A stretch of DNA of 48,863 nucleotides from JALHMQ01 sp020248785 (GTDB lineage Bacteria; Pseudomonadota; Gammaproteobacteria; Burkholderiales; Burkholderiaceae_F), in NCBI GenBank assembly GCA_046343415.1, contig JBKDNL010000157.1, positions 1 to 48,863 of the forward strand, read 5' to 3'. How positions within the stretch are numbered: the stretch's first letter is position 1; every line of letters starts with the position of its first letter. Shown piece by piece: positions 1 through 6,911 of this stretch. Both the position numbers and the translations under genes were made by a program. The notes beneath the pieces were generated by a model that was given only the letters and a program-made list of their open reading frames with translations, had not been told where the DNA came from and made no database searches.

Positions 1-743
1 ATCGTGGCCACGAAGACGGGCCGCGCGCTGACTGCGTGCCTCATGCGTGCGGCCGAATCGGTCCAGCCCAAGGTAGCCTTTCCAGCCGTCCGAGACGACC
101 GTGGCGCCTGGCGCGACATGATCGGAGACGAAAGCGCGCAGCGATGCGGCCGAAGCGTCGGCCAGGGGAGCGATCCGGCACCGACCGTAGCCACCGGGCT
201 CCTTGATCTTTACCGCGATGCCCGTCAAGACCTTGTCGCCCCTGCCTTTGCCGCGGCAAACACCAGGATCTCGATCGCCGATGTAGGTCTCGTCGACCTC
301 CACGGTGCCGGCCGGGCGCTCACGCCCTGGGCGCACGAGGACGGCCCTCAGGCGGTGAAGCATGGCCCATACGGAAGCTTGGCCCGTACGGTCTGGTAAG
401 AACCAACGTCCAGCGTACGCTGCAGACTCAGCGCGGCAATCCCGTCCTTGCCGGTGGCGAACGGCCAGCAGGCGGTGAACCACAGGGTCAGCGGCGTGCG
501 CGTGCGGTCGAAGATCGTTCCGGCGGTGAGGGAGCAACGCACACCGCACGCGGTGCACTTGAAGCGCCAGTCGCCCGGACGCCAGCCGTCACGCCCCAGA
601 CAAGCCGGGCAGACGAAACCGGTAGGCCAGCGCAGCCACTCGAGGTAGTCCGGGCAGTCGGCATCGGTTCGAAACCAAGCTTGAAACTCGCCGAGTGACC
701 TTGGGTCGTGCTTCCCTGCGCGCTGATGGTCCATCGACGGCAA
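1..743 (-). mobile_element. IS1595-family (ISXO2-like) transposase, frameshifted and cut by window edge
   Basis: The minus strand encodes a transposase running off the left edge. The N-terminal part (743 down to about 373) carries a zinc ribbon with CPAC and CTAC cysteine pairs, as in IS1595-type transposases. After a frame change the ISXO2-like DDE domain follows, with EVDETYIGD (first catalytic Asp, about 275-300) and VVSDGWKGY (second Asp, about 73-100). The third catalytic residue would lie outside the window. The frame break coincides with an imperfect 17-bp tandem duplication at 356-389, so the copy is probably inactive unless a frameshift restores it. It lies immediately upstream of a run of broken genes. 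No terminal inverted repeat was identified on the right side. The family assignment is confident; the exact element boundary is unknown. Confidence 0.85.
356..389. repeat. 17-bp imperfect tandem duplication inside the transposase
   Basis: Positions 356-372 (TGAAGCATGGCCCATAC) and 373-389 (GGAAGCTTGGCCCGTAC) match at 14 of 17 bases. Deleting one unit restores a continuous reading frame that reads SYQTVWAMLHRLR, the usual IS1595 sequence at this point. The 17-nt insertion is therefore the frameshift. The three mismatches mean the duplication is not brand new, or that the copies diverged afterwards. Confidence 0.75.
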
Positions 744-764
744 GCTACCGACCAGTCCGGTGAA

Positions 765-1503
765 ATGGAGAGCCCTGGAACAATCAACGCATTGCTCTTG
801 TCACCGGTGCCAACCGCGGCATCGGCCGGACCACGGCGGAGCGGCCTGCCGCCGGCGGCTTTCATACGATCGTTGCCGCGCGCGACCTGGCGGCGGCGCA
901 GACAGTGGTCGACCGCATCGCGGCGGCTGGCGGCAGCGCCGAGGCGCTGGCGCTCGACATGGCCGACGCCGCTGCGGTGGCCCGCGCCGCGGCGCAGGTG
1001 GCCGCGCGCCACTCGCCGCTGGATGTGCTGGTCAACAACGCCGGCGTGATGCTGAGTCCCGGCAAGAACATCGTGCAGGTCGACCGCGCCGAGCTGGACG
1101 CCTCGCTCGCCACCAACAGCTTCGGTCCCTGGCAGATGACGCTCGCCTTCCTGCCCTCGTTGCGCCGGTCGGTCGCCGCGCGGGTGGTCAACGTGGCGAG
1201 CGCTGCGGGCTCGATCGCCGAGACGGTGAACCGGAACTCGCCTTACGCCGGCTTCGACATGGCGCCCTGTCGCTTCTCCAAGGCCGCGCTGAACATGCTG
1301 ACGGCATGGACCGCGCGGGCGCTACTCGCCGAGAACATCAAGCTAAATCGTTATATCCCGGCTTGGTGCGTACCGAGCTGGGCGGAGCCGAGGCGCCGCG
1401 CACGCCGCGGCAGGCGGCCGAAGTGGCGTGGCGCCTGGCGACCTTGCCGGCTGATGGGCCGACCGGCGGCTTCTTCGACGAGCAAGGCACGGTCGCCTGG
1501 TGA
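765..1503 (+). pseudogene. Short-chain dehydrogenase/reductase (SDR) pseudogene
   Basis: The translation has classical SDR landmarks: TGANRGIG (NAD(P)-binding TGxxxGxG) near 803-826, VNNAGV (NNAG) near 1030-1047, and VVNVASAAGS (active-site Ser strand) near 1185-1215. The usual catalytic YxxxK is not seen in intact form: the region reads MAPCRFSKAALN, with Cys-Arg-Phe-Ser before Lys, so the catalytic Tyr appears lost. Two frame changes are needed. One lies between the likely ATG at 765 and codon 791. The other is near 1345-1350, after which the C-terminus continues as YPGLVRTELGG to the stop at 1503. It is the first gene of a degraded co-directional set and sits directly beside the IS1595 remnant. 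Substrate is unknown. Confidence 0.8.
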
Positions 1504-1533
1504 GGCGACGCACTAACCTGCGGGAGCAAGACG

Positions 1534-1957
1534 ATGATGGATGCGGCCGAATCCCTGGCGCTGGTGGGCCGCTTTCTCGACGCCGCGCAGCGCGGCGACT
1601 TTGCTGCTTTGACTCGTTGCTTGCCGAAGACTTTGCCGAGCACGCCACCCACGGCGACGCGCACGGACGGGCGCGCTTCAAGCAGATGACCGCCGGTGCG
1701 TTGGCGGCCTTTGGCGGCCTGCGCTAAACGGTCGAAGACCAGTTTGCGGCGGCGACCGCGTGGTCGTGCGCGGACGTGTGGCCGGCAGGCACCGGGCGAC
1801 GTTCATGGGCCTGCCCGCGACCCGCCGCGAGGTGGACATCGCTTTCATCGCGATCTACCGCGTCGAAGCCGGCCGCATCGCGGAACGCTGGCTGGTCGGC
1901 GACGAGCTGGCGATGATGCGGCAGCTCGGTGTTGTTCCTGCCCCCGGCGGGCATTGA
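1534..1957 (+). pseudogene. SnoaL-like (NTF2-fold) ester-cyclase pseudogene
   Basis: Fragments in several frames assemble into one small alpha+beta protein. The N-terminus is ALVGRFLDAAQRGDF from ATG 1534. The middle reads LAEDFAEHATHGDAHGRARF in another frame. The end reads ATFMGLPATRREVDIAFIAI then YRVEAGRIAERWLVGDELAM up to the stop at 1957. This pattern (polar loop, then GR..E.W...D) is typical of SnoaL-like polyketide-cyclase or limonene-hydrolase-fold proteins. At least two frameshifts (near 1610 and 1745) and an in-frame TAA after FGGLR at about 1724 make it non-functional. A GGGAG ribosome-binding site precedes the ATG. Exact function cannot be assigned; proteins of this fold often sit beside SDRs. 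Confidence 0.7.
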
Positions 1958-1991
1958 TCGACTTCTTCTTTCAACCACAAGGAGTCCGCAA

Positions 1992-2638
1992 ATGAAAATC
2001 GGTGTTTCGGCACCGGCATGGTCGGCCAGGCACTGGCCAGCAAACTGGCGAGCATTGGCCACGACGTGATGATGGGTGCGCGCAGCGCCGGCAACGACAA
2101 GGCGGCGGCCTGGGCCGCAGCACATCAAGGCAAGGTGGGCAGCTTTGCCGACGCCGCGCGCCACGGTGAAGTGGTGATCAACGCCACGCTGGGCGGCGCC
2201 GCGCTCGATGCGCTGCGCGCCGCTGGTGCGGCCAACTTGGCCGGCAAGGTGCTGATCGACGTGGCCAACCCGCTCGACTTCTCGCGCGGCATGCCGCCGT
2301 CGCGTTCCATCGTCAACACAGACCCGCTCGGTGAGGCGGTCCAGCGCGAGTTTCCGCATGCGCGCGTGGTCAAGACGCTGAACACGATGAGCTGCATGGT
2401 CATGGTCGATCCGGCCCGCGTGCCCGGCGTGCATCACGTCTTCGTCAGCGGCAACGACGCCGCGGCCAAGGCCACCGCCAGGGGACTGCTCGGCGAGTTC
2501 GGCTGGGCGGCCGAGCGGATCGTCGATCTGGGCGACATCACCACCACCCGCGGCACCGAGCAGTTGCTGCCGATATGGATCCGCCCGTGGGGTGCCCTCG
2601 GCACGCCGGACTTCAACTTCGCCATCGTCAAGGCTTGA
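1992..2638 (+). pseudogene. NADP oxidoreductase, coenzyme-F420-dependent-like, with one frameshift
   Basis: From ATG 1992 the protein begins MKIGV. One base is missing at about 2006-2007 and the frame then continues as GTGMVGQALASKLASIGHD, giving the GxGxxG dinucleotide-binding motif expected at the N-terminus. The remainder is uninterrupted: VVINATLGG, LIDVANPLDF, VVKTLNTMSC and FVSGNDAAAK are landmarks of the PF03807-type NADPH-dependent F420-reductase-like family, which in proteobacteria acts on other substrates. Full length would be about 215 residues, which is normal. It starts 34 nt after the SnoaL-like gene and ends 5 nt before the next gene, so these were once one operon. The lesion is small; an alternative is a sequencing error, but its neighbours are also broken. 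Confidence 0.8.
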
Positions 2639-2643
2639 AGGCC

Positions 2644-3154
2644 ATGCGTGCCGCGACATGGTTTGCCGCCGCGGCCCTCGTCGTCGGTGCGGCGGCGCAG
2701 GCCGCCGGGCCGCAGGCGCAACCGGGTCAGGAGCGCGCGCTGCTCGACTTCACGCAGCGGGCGATGGCCGAGATCCGCCAGGTGCCGGGCCTGATGCGGG
2801 TTGAGGTCAACCTGGTCGAAGGCGAGCCGGGCCGGCTCGTCGTTTACCCTAAAAACCGCAGTTGACGGCCGCAAGATGCACCATGTCGCTGTCGCGACTG
2901 CACAACTTGAGCGGCGGTCGATCACCGGTTTGGAACTGCTCCGCAGTCGCGAGAATTGCCCGGCAAGCCGCGCCAACACTCGATCTGCGCTGTTTGGCAG
3001 CAATGACAACTGCGGTTTCTAGGTTTACTACACCTGGCGCTCGCGCGAGGACGAAAAGGCGTATCTGGGCAGTGAGCTCTTCAAGCGGGTGTCGGCGGGG
3101 CTGGAGCCGCTCGTCGCCGAGCGGCGGCTGACGCGGCTGGACAACGTGGACTGA
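2644..3154 (+). pseudogene. Exported antibiotic-biosynthesis-monooxygenase-like protein, disrupted by a MITE
   Basis: From ATG 2644 there is a signal peptide (MRAATWFAAAALVVGAAAQA) followed by a short ABM-like domain: alpha-helical FTQRAMAEIRQVPGLMRVEV then GRLVVY. The frame ends at an inserted element (2848-3023). Removing that element and one copy of the TTTAC target duplication rejoins the gene exactly: VVY continues as YTWRSREDEKAYLGSELFKR to the stop at 3154, giving about 111 residues. The downstream part resembles the Y.W.s.e....hl.s..f....... segment of quinol or antibiotic monooxygenases. The signal peptide is unusual for that fold, so the family call is tentative. It follows the NADP oxidoreductase by 5 nt. 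Confidence 0.65.
2848..3023. mobile_element. 176-bp MITE with 17-bp terminal inverted repeats and TTTAC target duplication
   Basis: The left end CCTAAAAACCGCAGTTG (2848-2864) is the reverse complement of the right end (3007-3023) except for one base. Both ends are flanked by TTTAC (2843-2847 and 3024-3028), a 5-bp target-site duplication. The interior of about 142 bp has no plausible gene, so this is a non-autonomous element. The CCTA...TAGG termini and short duplication recall IS1380-type elements such as ISEcp1, but that parentage is inference. Precise removal restores the host reading frame, which proves insertion after the gene was formed. Confidence 0.9.
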
Positions 3155-3179
3155 ACGCCTTTTGCGGGAGTACGCAACC

Positions 3180-3905
3180 ATGCGCTACAAGCTGTTGGGC
3201 CACACTGGCCTGCGCGTGTCCGAACTGTGCCTGGGCACGATGACCTTCGGTGAGGACTGGGGCTTTGGCGCGCCGCCGCATCTTCGACGCCTTTGCCGCC
3301 GCCGGCAGCAACTTCATCGACACCGCCAACCACTACACCAACGGCGCGCCGGAACGCATCGTCGGCGACCTGGTGCGCGGCGCGCGCGACCGCTTTGTGC
3401 TCGCTACCAAGTACACGCTGGGCACTCCCGGCAGAGGCCCCAACGCCGGCGGCAATCAGCGCAAGAACCTGGTGCGGTCGCTGGAGGCGAGCCTCAAACG
3501 TCTGGGCACCGACCACGTCGATCTGTACTGGGTGCACGCCTGGGATCCGTTGACACCGATCGAGGAGACGCTGCGCGCGCTGGACGACATGGTGCGCGCC
3601 GGCAAAGTGCTGTAGCGGGGATTTCGGATGCGCCGGCCTGGGTGGTGGCGTGCGCCGATGCGATCGCCGTCGCGCACGGCTGGACCCGCTTTGTCGCCGT
3701 GCAGATGCAGTACAGCCTGGTCGGGCGCAGCGTCGAGCGCGAGGTGCTGCCGATGGCCGCCACGCTCGATCTGGCGCTCACCGCCTGGGCGCCGCTCGGC
3801 GGCGGCGTGCTGACCGGCAAATACGGCAGCGGGCGCGCCGAGGGCGCGCGCGAGCGGCTATGGCGGTTGGCGGAGGCCGCCACCGGCATCCGCATGGGGT
3901 CGTAG
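3180..3905 (+). pseudogene. Aldo/keto reductase pseudogene, frameshifted and C-terminally truncated
   Basis: ATG 3180 opens MRYKLLGHTGLRVSELCLG, the typical AKR N-terminus. Near 3270 the frame changes and continues as RRIFDAFAAAGSNFIDTANH, which contains the conserved Asp, and LATKYTLG. The segment RLGTDHVDLYWVHAWDP is the canonical AKR barrel motif. At about 3612 a second lesion removes about two bases from the KVRYVGISD strand (seen as KVL then stop). The rest reads FVAVQMQYSLVGRSVEREVL and ends at LTGKYGSG plus a short tail. Roughly 90 C-terminal residues normally forming the NADP-binding helices are missing. It is the last gene of the decayed set and abuts the intact convergent gene at 3947. 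Confidence 0.85.
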
Positions 3906-3946
3906 CATGACAGCCGCGGCAAGACGCGGGGAGCGTGCGTCGCAGT

Positions 3947-4708
3947 TCAGTGAAAGATGTCGCGGTACATCGGATAGAAGCTCGCCTGCACCACCGCCAT
4001 CAGACCGAGCGCGACCGGGGCAAGCACGAACGACAGCAGCTCGGGCGATCGGATCAGGGTCGAGAGCAGGCCAACGAGCACCAGGCTGATGAGCAGGATC
4101 GCTCCCGCCGTCGCGAGCCCGTACATCACGAGCGCGCCCAGGTTGCGCAAGCTGGCCACGGCACTGCCGAACATCGCCTTGCCCGGCGTCATCCGATGCC
4201 AGCCGGCGAGCATCGGCGAGAACCACATCACTGCGAGCACGGGCAGGTACAGCACGATCTGCCACAGCATGGCCATCATGCGCGGATCGTCGAGCGAGGT
4301 CGGCGGGCCGCTGATGTCGCCAACGTCAGGTGCGAACAGTGCCGCGAGCACGGCGACCATCGCCAGCAGCGCGGCGTTCACCAGCCCCAGGCGAAACAGT
4401 TGCAGCCGCGCGGCTTCGTCCTTGAACGGCCGCGCGAACGACTGCGGCATCGGCGCCTTGCCCTCGGCCGCGTCTTTCACGCAATGCATCAGGCCCACGG
4501 TGGCAAAGGGGCTGAGCACGCCCGAGATCACGATGCCGAGCACCGCCAGCGGCAGCAGGCTGCTGGAGGCGAAGCCGGCGGGGATCAGCAGCATCGCCAG
4601 GTAAATGACGACCATGGCCGGCAACCCGAGCGGTTGCTGCCGTACGAGGCGGAAGCCTTCCTTGAGCCAGCGGATGCCATCACTGGCGGGCAGCGCGTTG
4701 ATCAGCAT
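3947..4708 (-). CDS. BPSS1780-family inner-membrane protein
   Basis: This 253-residue protein has a short cytoplasmic N-terminus (SDGIRWLKEGFRLVRQQP) followed by about five to six hydrophobic segments, including VVIYLAMLLIPAGF, VLGIVISGVLSPFATVGL and IVLYLPVLAVMWFSPML. That layout matches the betaproteobacterial membrane family named after BPSS1780, whose role is unknown. The conserved helix just before the first membrane segment (W-lk-G...v...P) is present. Its ATG (4706-4708) directly follows the TGA of thrB with no gap, so the two are translated from one message. Nothing in the sequence shows a transport substrate. The call is by family resemblance only. Confidence 0.7.
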   Translation of the reverse strand: MLINALPASDGIRWLKEGFRLVRQQPLGLPAMVVIYLAMLLIPAGFASSSLLPLAVLGIVISGVLSPFATVGLMHCVKDAAEGKAPMPQSFARPFKDEAARLQLFRLGLVNAALLAMVAVLAALFAPDVGDISGPPTSLDDPRMMAMLWQIVLYLPVLAVMWFSPMLAGWHRMTPGKAMFGSAVASLRNLGALVMYGLATAGAILLISLVLVGLLSTLIRSPELLSFVLAPVALGLMAVVQASFYPMYRDIFH

Positions 4709-5680
4709 TCAGTCAACCCATGGCAGCGAGCTTGCCGCGACGCGCGCGGCGAGTATGCGTTCGAACCGGGTCGGATCGTGTGCCGTGAGAACCCGCGCCG
4801 GGCGCGGCAGGTAGAAGTCGTACAGGCGCGAGATCCAGAAGCGCAGCGCCGCACCGCGCAGGACAGTCGGCCAGGCTTGTTGCTCCAGATCGGTCAGCGA
4901 GCGCACGGCGTGGTAGGCGTTGAGCATCGCCTTGGCCCGTGGCGCGACGATCTCGCCGCTGTCGAGGTCGACGCACCAGTCGTTCAACGCAACGGCGAGG
5001 TCGAACAGCCAAAGCGTGCAGCCGGCAAAGTAAAAGTCGATGACGCCGCCGATCTTTGGCGCGCCGCCGTCCTCGACCCACAACACGTTGTCGCGAAACA
5101 GATCCGCATGCACTGGGCCCTGCGGCAGCCGCTCGAACACCGGGTTGCGGAAGAAGCTGTCCTGGTGGATGACTTCCTCGGCCAGCGCGTGGAACAACTC
5201 GTCCGGCACGTGCGGCTCGAGTTTGGGCAGCGTGCTCTTCCACCAGCCGATGCCACGCAAGTTGGGCTGAAACGACGCGAAGCCCTGCGCGGCCAGATGC
5301 ATGCGTGCGATCAGCGCGCCGAAAATGGCGCAGTGCTGCTCGGTTGGCGCCTTGACCCAGTGGCCGGCGACGTGCGTCACGATCGCGGCCGGCTTGCCGC
5401 GGACCTCGGACAGCAAGCTGGCCGCGTTGTTCTCCTGAGGCGCCGGCACCGGCAGCCCGCGCTGCGCCAGATGCCGCATCAGATCCAGGTAGAACGGCAG
5501 CTGCTTGAAGGTCAGGCGCTCGAACAGCGTGAGAACCCAGCGCCCGCGCGTGGTGTCGAGGAAATAGTTGGTGTTCTCAATGCCTGCCGCAATGCCTTCG
5601 TAGGACTGCAGTTCGCCCAGGCTGTAGTGGGCCAGCAGGCGCACGACATCGTCCTGGTTGAGCGGAGTGAATACGGCCAT
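4709..5680 (-). CDS. thrB: Homoserine kinase (APH-fold type)
   Basis: The 323-residue protein phosphorylates L-homoserine with ATP in threonine biosynthesis. It belongs to the aminoglycoside-phosphotransferase-like homoserine kinases common in beta- and some gammaproteobacteria, not the GHMP type. Visible features are the N-terminal SYEGIAAGIENTNYFLDT nucleotide-loop region, the catalytic loop VHADLFRDNVL (H191, D193, N198) and the metal-binding VIDFYFAG (D215). Length is typical. It starts at ATG 5680 with MAVFTPLNQDDVVRLL, matching the family's usual beginning. It lies 46 nt downstream of the DUF2782 gene and abuts the membrane-protein gene downstream, forming a minus-strand operon. The thrB-DUF2782-polA neighbourhood is a known betaproteobacterial arrangement. 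Confidence 0.95.
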   Translation of the reverse strand: MAVFTPLNQDDVVRLLAHYSLGELQSYEGIAAGIENTNYFLDTTRGRWVLTLFERLTFKQLPFYLDLMRHLAQRGLPVPAPQENNAASLLSEVRGKPAAIVTHVAGHWVKAPTEQHCAIFGALIARMHLAAQGFASFQPNLRGIGWWKSTLPKLEPHVPDELFHALAEEVIHQDSFFRNPVFERLPQGPVHADLFRDNVLWVEDGGAPKIGGVIDFYFAGCTLWLFDLAVALNDWCVDLDSGEIVAPRAKAMLNAYHAVRSLTDLEQQAWPTVLRGAALRFWISRLYDFYLPRPARVLTAHDPTRFERILAARVAASSLPWVD

Positions 5681-5726
5681 GGTGGATGGAGGTCTTGCGG
5701 GTCATGCGCATGCTGCGCAGGGACCC

Positions 5727-6113
5727 TTAGAACTCGAACTTGAAGAAGCGCGGCGTGGACAACCCGGAGGATAGGTCCTGCACGTTCGTGGGGCGCTCGC
5801 CTTCGCGATTGACGATGGTGTAGCTGCGTGAGCTTCCCGCCGGCGTGACGATCACTTCGACGATGCGGTTGCCTGCGCGTCGCTGCTCGATCCGAGTCTC
5901 CGGCTGCGGCTTGCGCGCGGGGGCGAGTTCGGGAAGCTCCTCCAGGAGCTCCGGGGCTGGCCGGCTGGGCTCGGTCTGGGGCGACAGGGCGGAGGCCGGA
6001 GCGGGAAGAGGCGGCGGTGCCTGAAGGCCCTGCGCGAGTCCCGACGATGCAGCTGTGCCAAGCAGCGCACACAGCACGACAGCGAGGGGGGCGGGGGAAT
6101 CATGGCACTTCAT
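5727..6113 (-). CDS. DUF2782 exported protein
   Basis: The predicted 128-residue protein begins with a cleavable signal peptide (MKCHDSPAPLAVVLCALLGT then SSGLAQ), has a Pro-rich linker, and ends with the conserved DUF2782 core (ETRIEQRRAGNRIVEVIVTP then SYTIVNREG and a terminal FFKFEF). Family members are periplasmic, of unknown function, and usually sit beside polA and thrB, as here. An ATG 21 nt further upstream is possible, but 6113 gives a proper signal peptide. It also places a TACAAT box only 6 nt before the start codon, suggesting a leaderless or near-leaderless message. Confidence 0.8.
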   Translation of the reverse strand: MKCHDSPAPLAVVLCALLGTAASSGLAQGLQAPPPLPAPASALSPQTEPSRPAPELLEELPELAPARKPQPETRIEQRRAGNRIVEVIVTPAGSSRSYTIVNREGERPTNVQDLSSGLSTPRFFKFEF

Positions 6114-6119
6114 GCGAGC

Positions 6120-6125
6120 ATTGTA
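6120..6125 (-). promoter_or_regulatory. -10 box (TACAAT) 6 nt before the DUF2782 start codon
   Basis: On the minus strand TACAAT is followed by GCTCGC and then ATG. With initiation about 7 nt downstream of the box, transcription would begin at or just before the ATG. No convincing -35 box is visible at 16-18 nt spacing. Confidence 0.4.
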
Positions 6126-6157
6126 GTGCTGCACAGCGGCACCGGCCCTGCGTTTCT

Positions 6158-6895
6158 CTACAGATACAACACGCGTTCGCGCTCGGCCGCACTGGCGTCG
6201 AAGCCCTTGGCCTCATAGAAATCGAAAATGGCGTTAACGACGGCCTCACTGTCGTCGACGACGGTCATGAGCTTCATGTCCTCGGCGGCGATCATGCCGT
6301 TTGCCACCAGGGTGTCTTCCATCCAGCGCAGCAGGCCCTGCCAGAAGCTGCTGCCCACCAGAACCACCGGCATGCGGCGGCCGGTGCCGGTCTGCATCAG
6401 GGTGAGCGCTTCGCTCAGTTCATCCAGCGTGCCGAAGCCGCCGGGCATCACGACATAGGCGGCGGCGTACTTCACGAACGCCACCTTGCGCGCAAAGAAG
6501 TGGCGAAACCGCAGCGAGATGTCCTGGTACGGGTTGCCGGACTGCTCAAACGGTAACTCGATGTTCAGGCCTATAGAGGGCGACGGTCCGGCATGCGCGC
6601 CCTTGTTGGCGGCTTCCATGATCCCCGGCCCGCCGCCGCTGATCACCGAAAAGCCGGCCACCGAGAGCTTGTGCGCGATCTCTTCGGCCAGCGCATACAC
6701 CGGGGTGCCGGCCTTGATACGCGCCGACCCGAAGATCGACACCGCAGGGCGGATCTCCGAGAGCCGCTCGGCCGACTCGACGAACTCCGAGATAATCCCC
6801 CACAGATGCCAGCTCTCGCGCGCCTTCTGGTGCGTGGCCCGCTCGGGCATCGTCACGCCCCGCAGGCCGGGGATGTTCTTCTTGCGATCCAACAT
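6158..6895 (-). CDS. LOG-family (TIGR00730) nucleotide 5'-monophosphate nucleosidase
   Basis: The Rossmann-fold protein of 245 residues has both signature motifs of the LOG / lysine-decarboxylase-like family: GGGPGIMEAANKGA (87-100) and PGGFGTLDE (151-159). These bind and cleave the N-glycosidic bond of (cytokinin-type) nucleoside monophosphates. In bacteria such proteins act as cytokinin-riboside or general AMP/pyrimidine nucleosidases; the older label lysine decarboxylase is incorrect for this family. The longer N-terminus before SIFGSARI is typical of the bacterial type II form. The start may be ATG 6895 or the internal ATG of MPERATHQ. If 6895 is used, only 16 nt separate it from the divergent polA start, so promoters must lie within the opposite genes. 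Confidence 0.85.
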   Translation of the reverse strand: MLDRKKNIPGLRGVTMPERATHQKARESWHLWGIISEFVESAERLSEIRPAVSIFGSARIKAGTPVYALAEEIAHKLSVAGFSVISGGGPGIMEAANKGAHAGPSPSIGLNIELPFEQSGNPYQDISLRFRHFFARKVAFVKYAAAYVVMPGGFGTLDELSEALTLMQTGTGRRMPVVLVGSSFWQGLLRWMEDTLVANGMIAAEDMKLMTVVDDSEAVVNAIFDFYEAKGFDASAAERERVLYL

Positions 6896-6911
6896 CGGAC
6901 ACCTTTCCGCA

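Noticed and set aside
3935..5743. 602-codon plus-strand open frame
   Set aside because: It is antisense to the thrB and membrane-protein genes, has low-complexity His/Arg/Gln composition and no motif; a GC-rich shadow.
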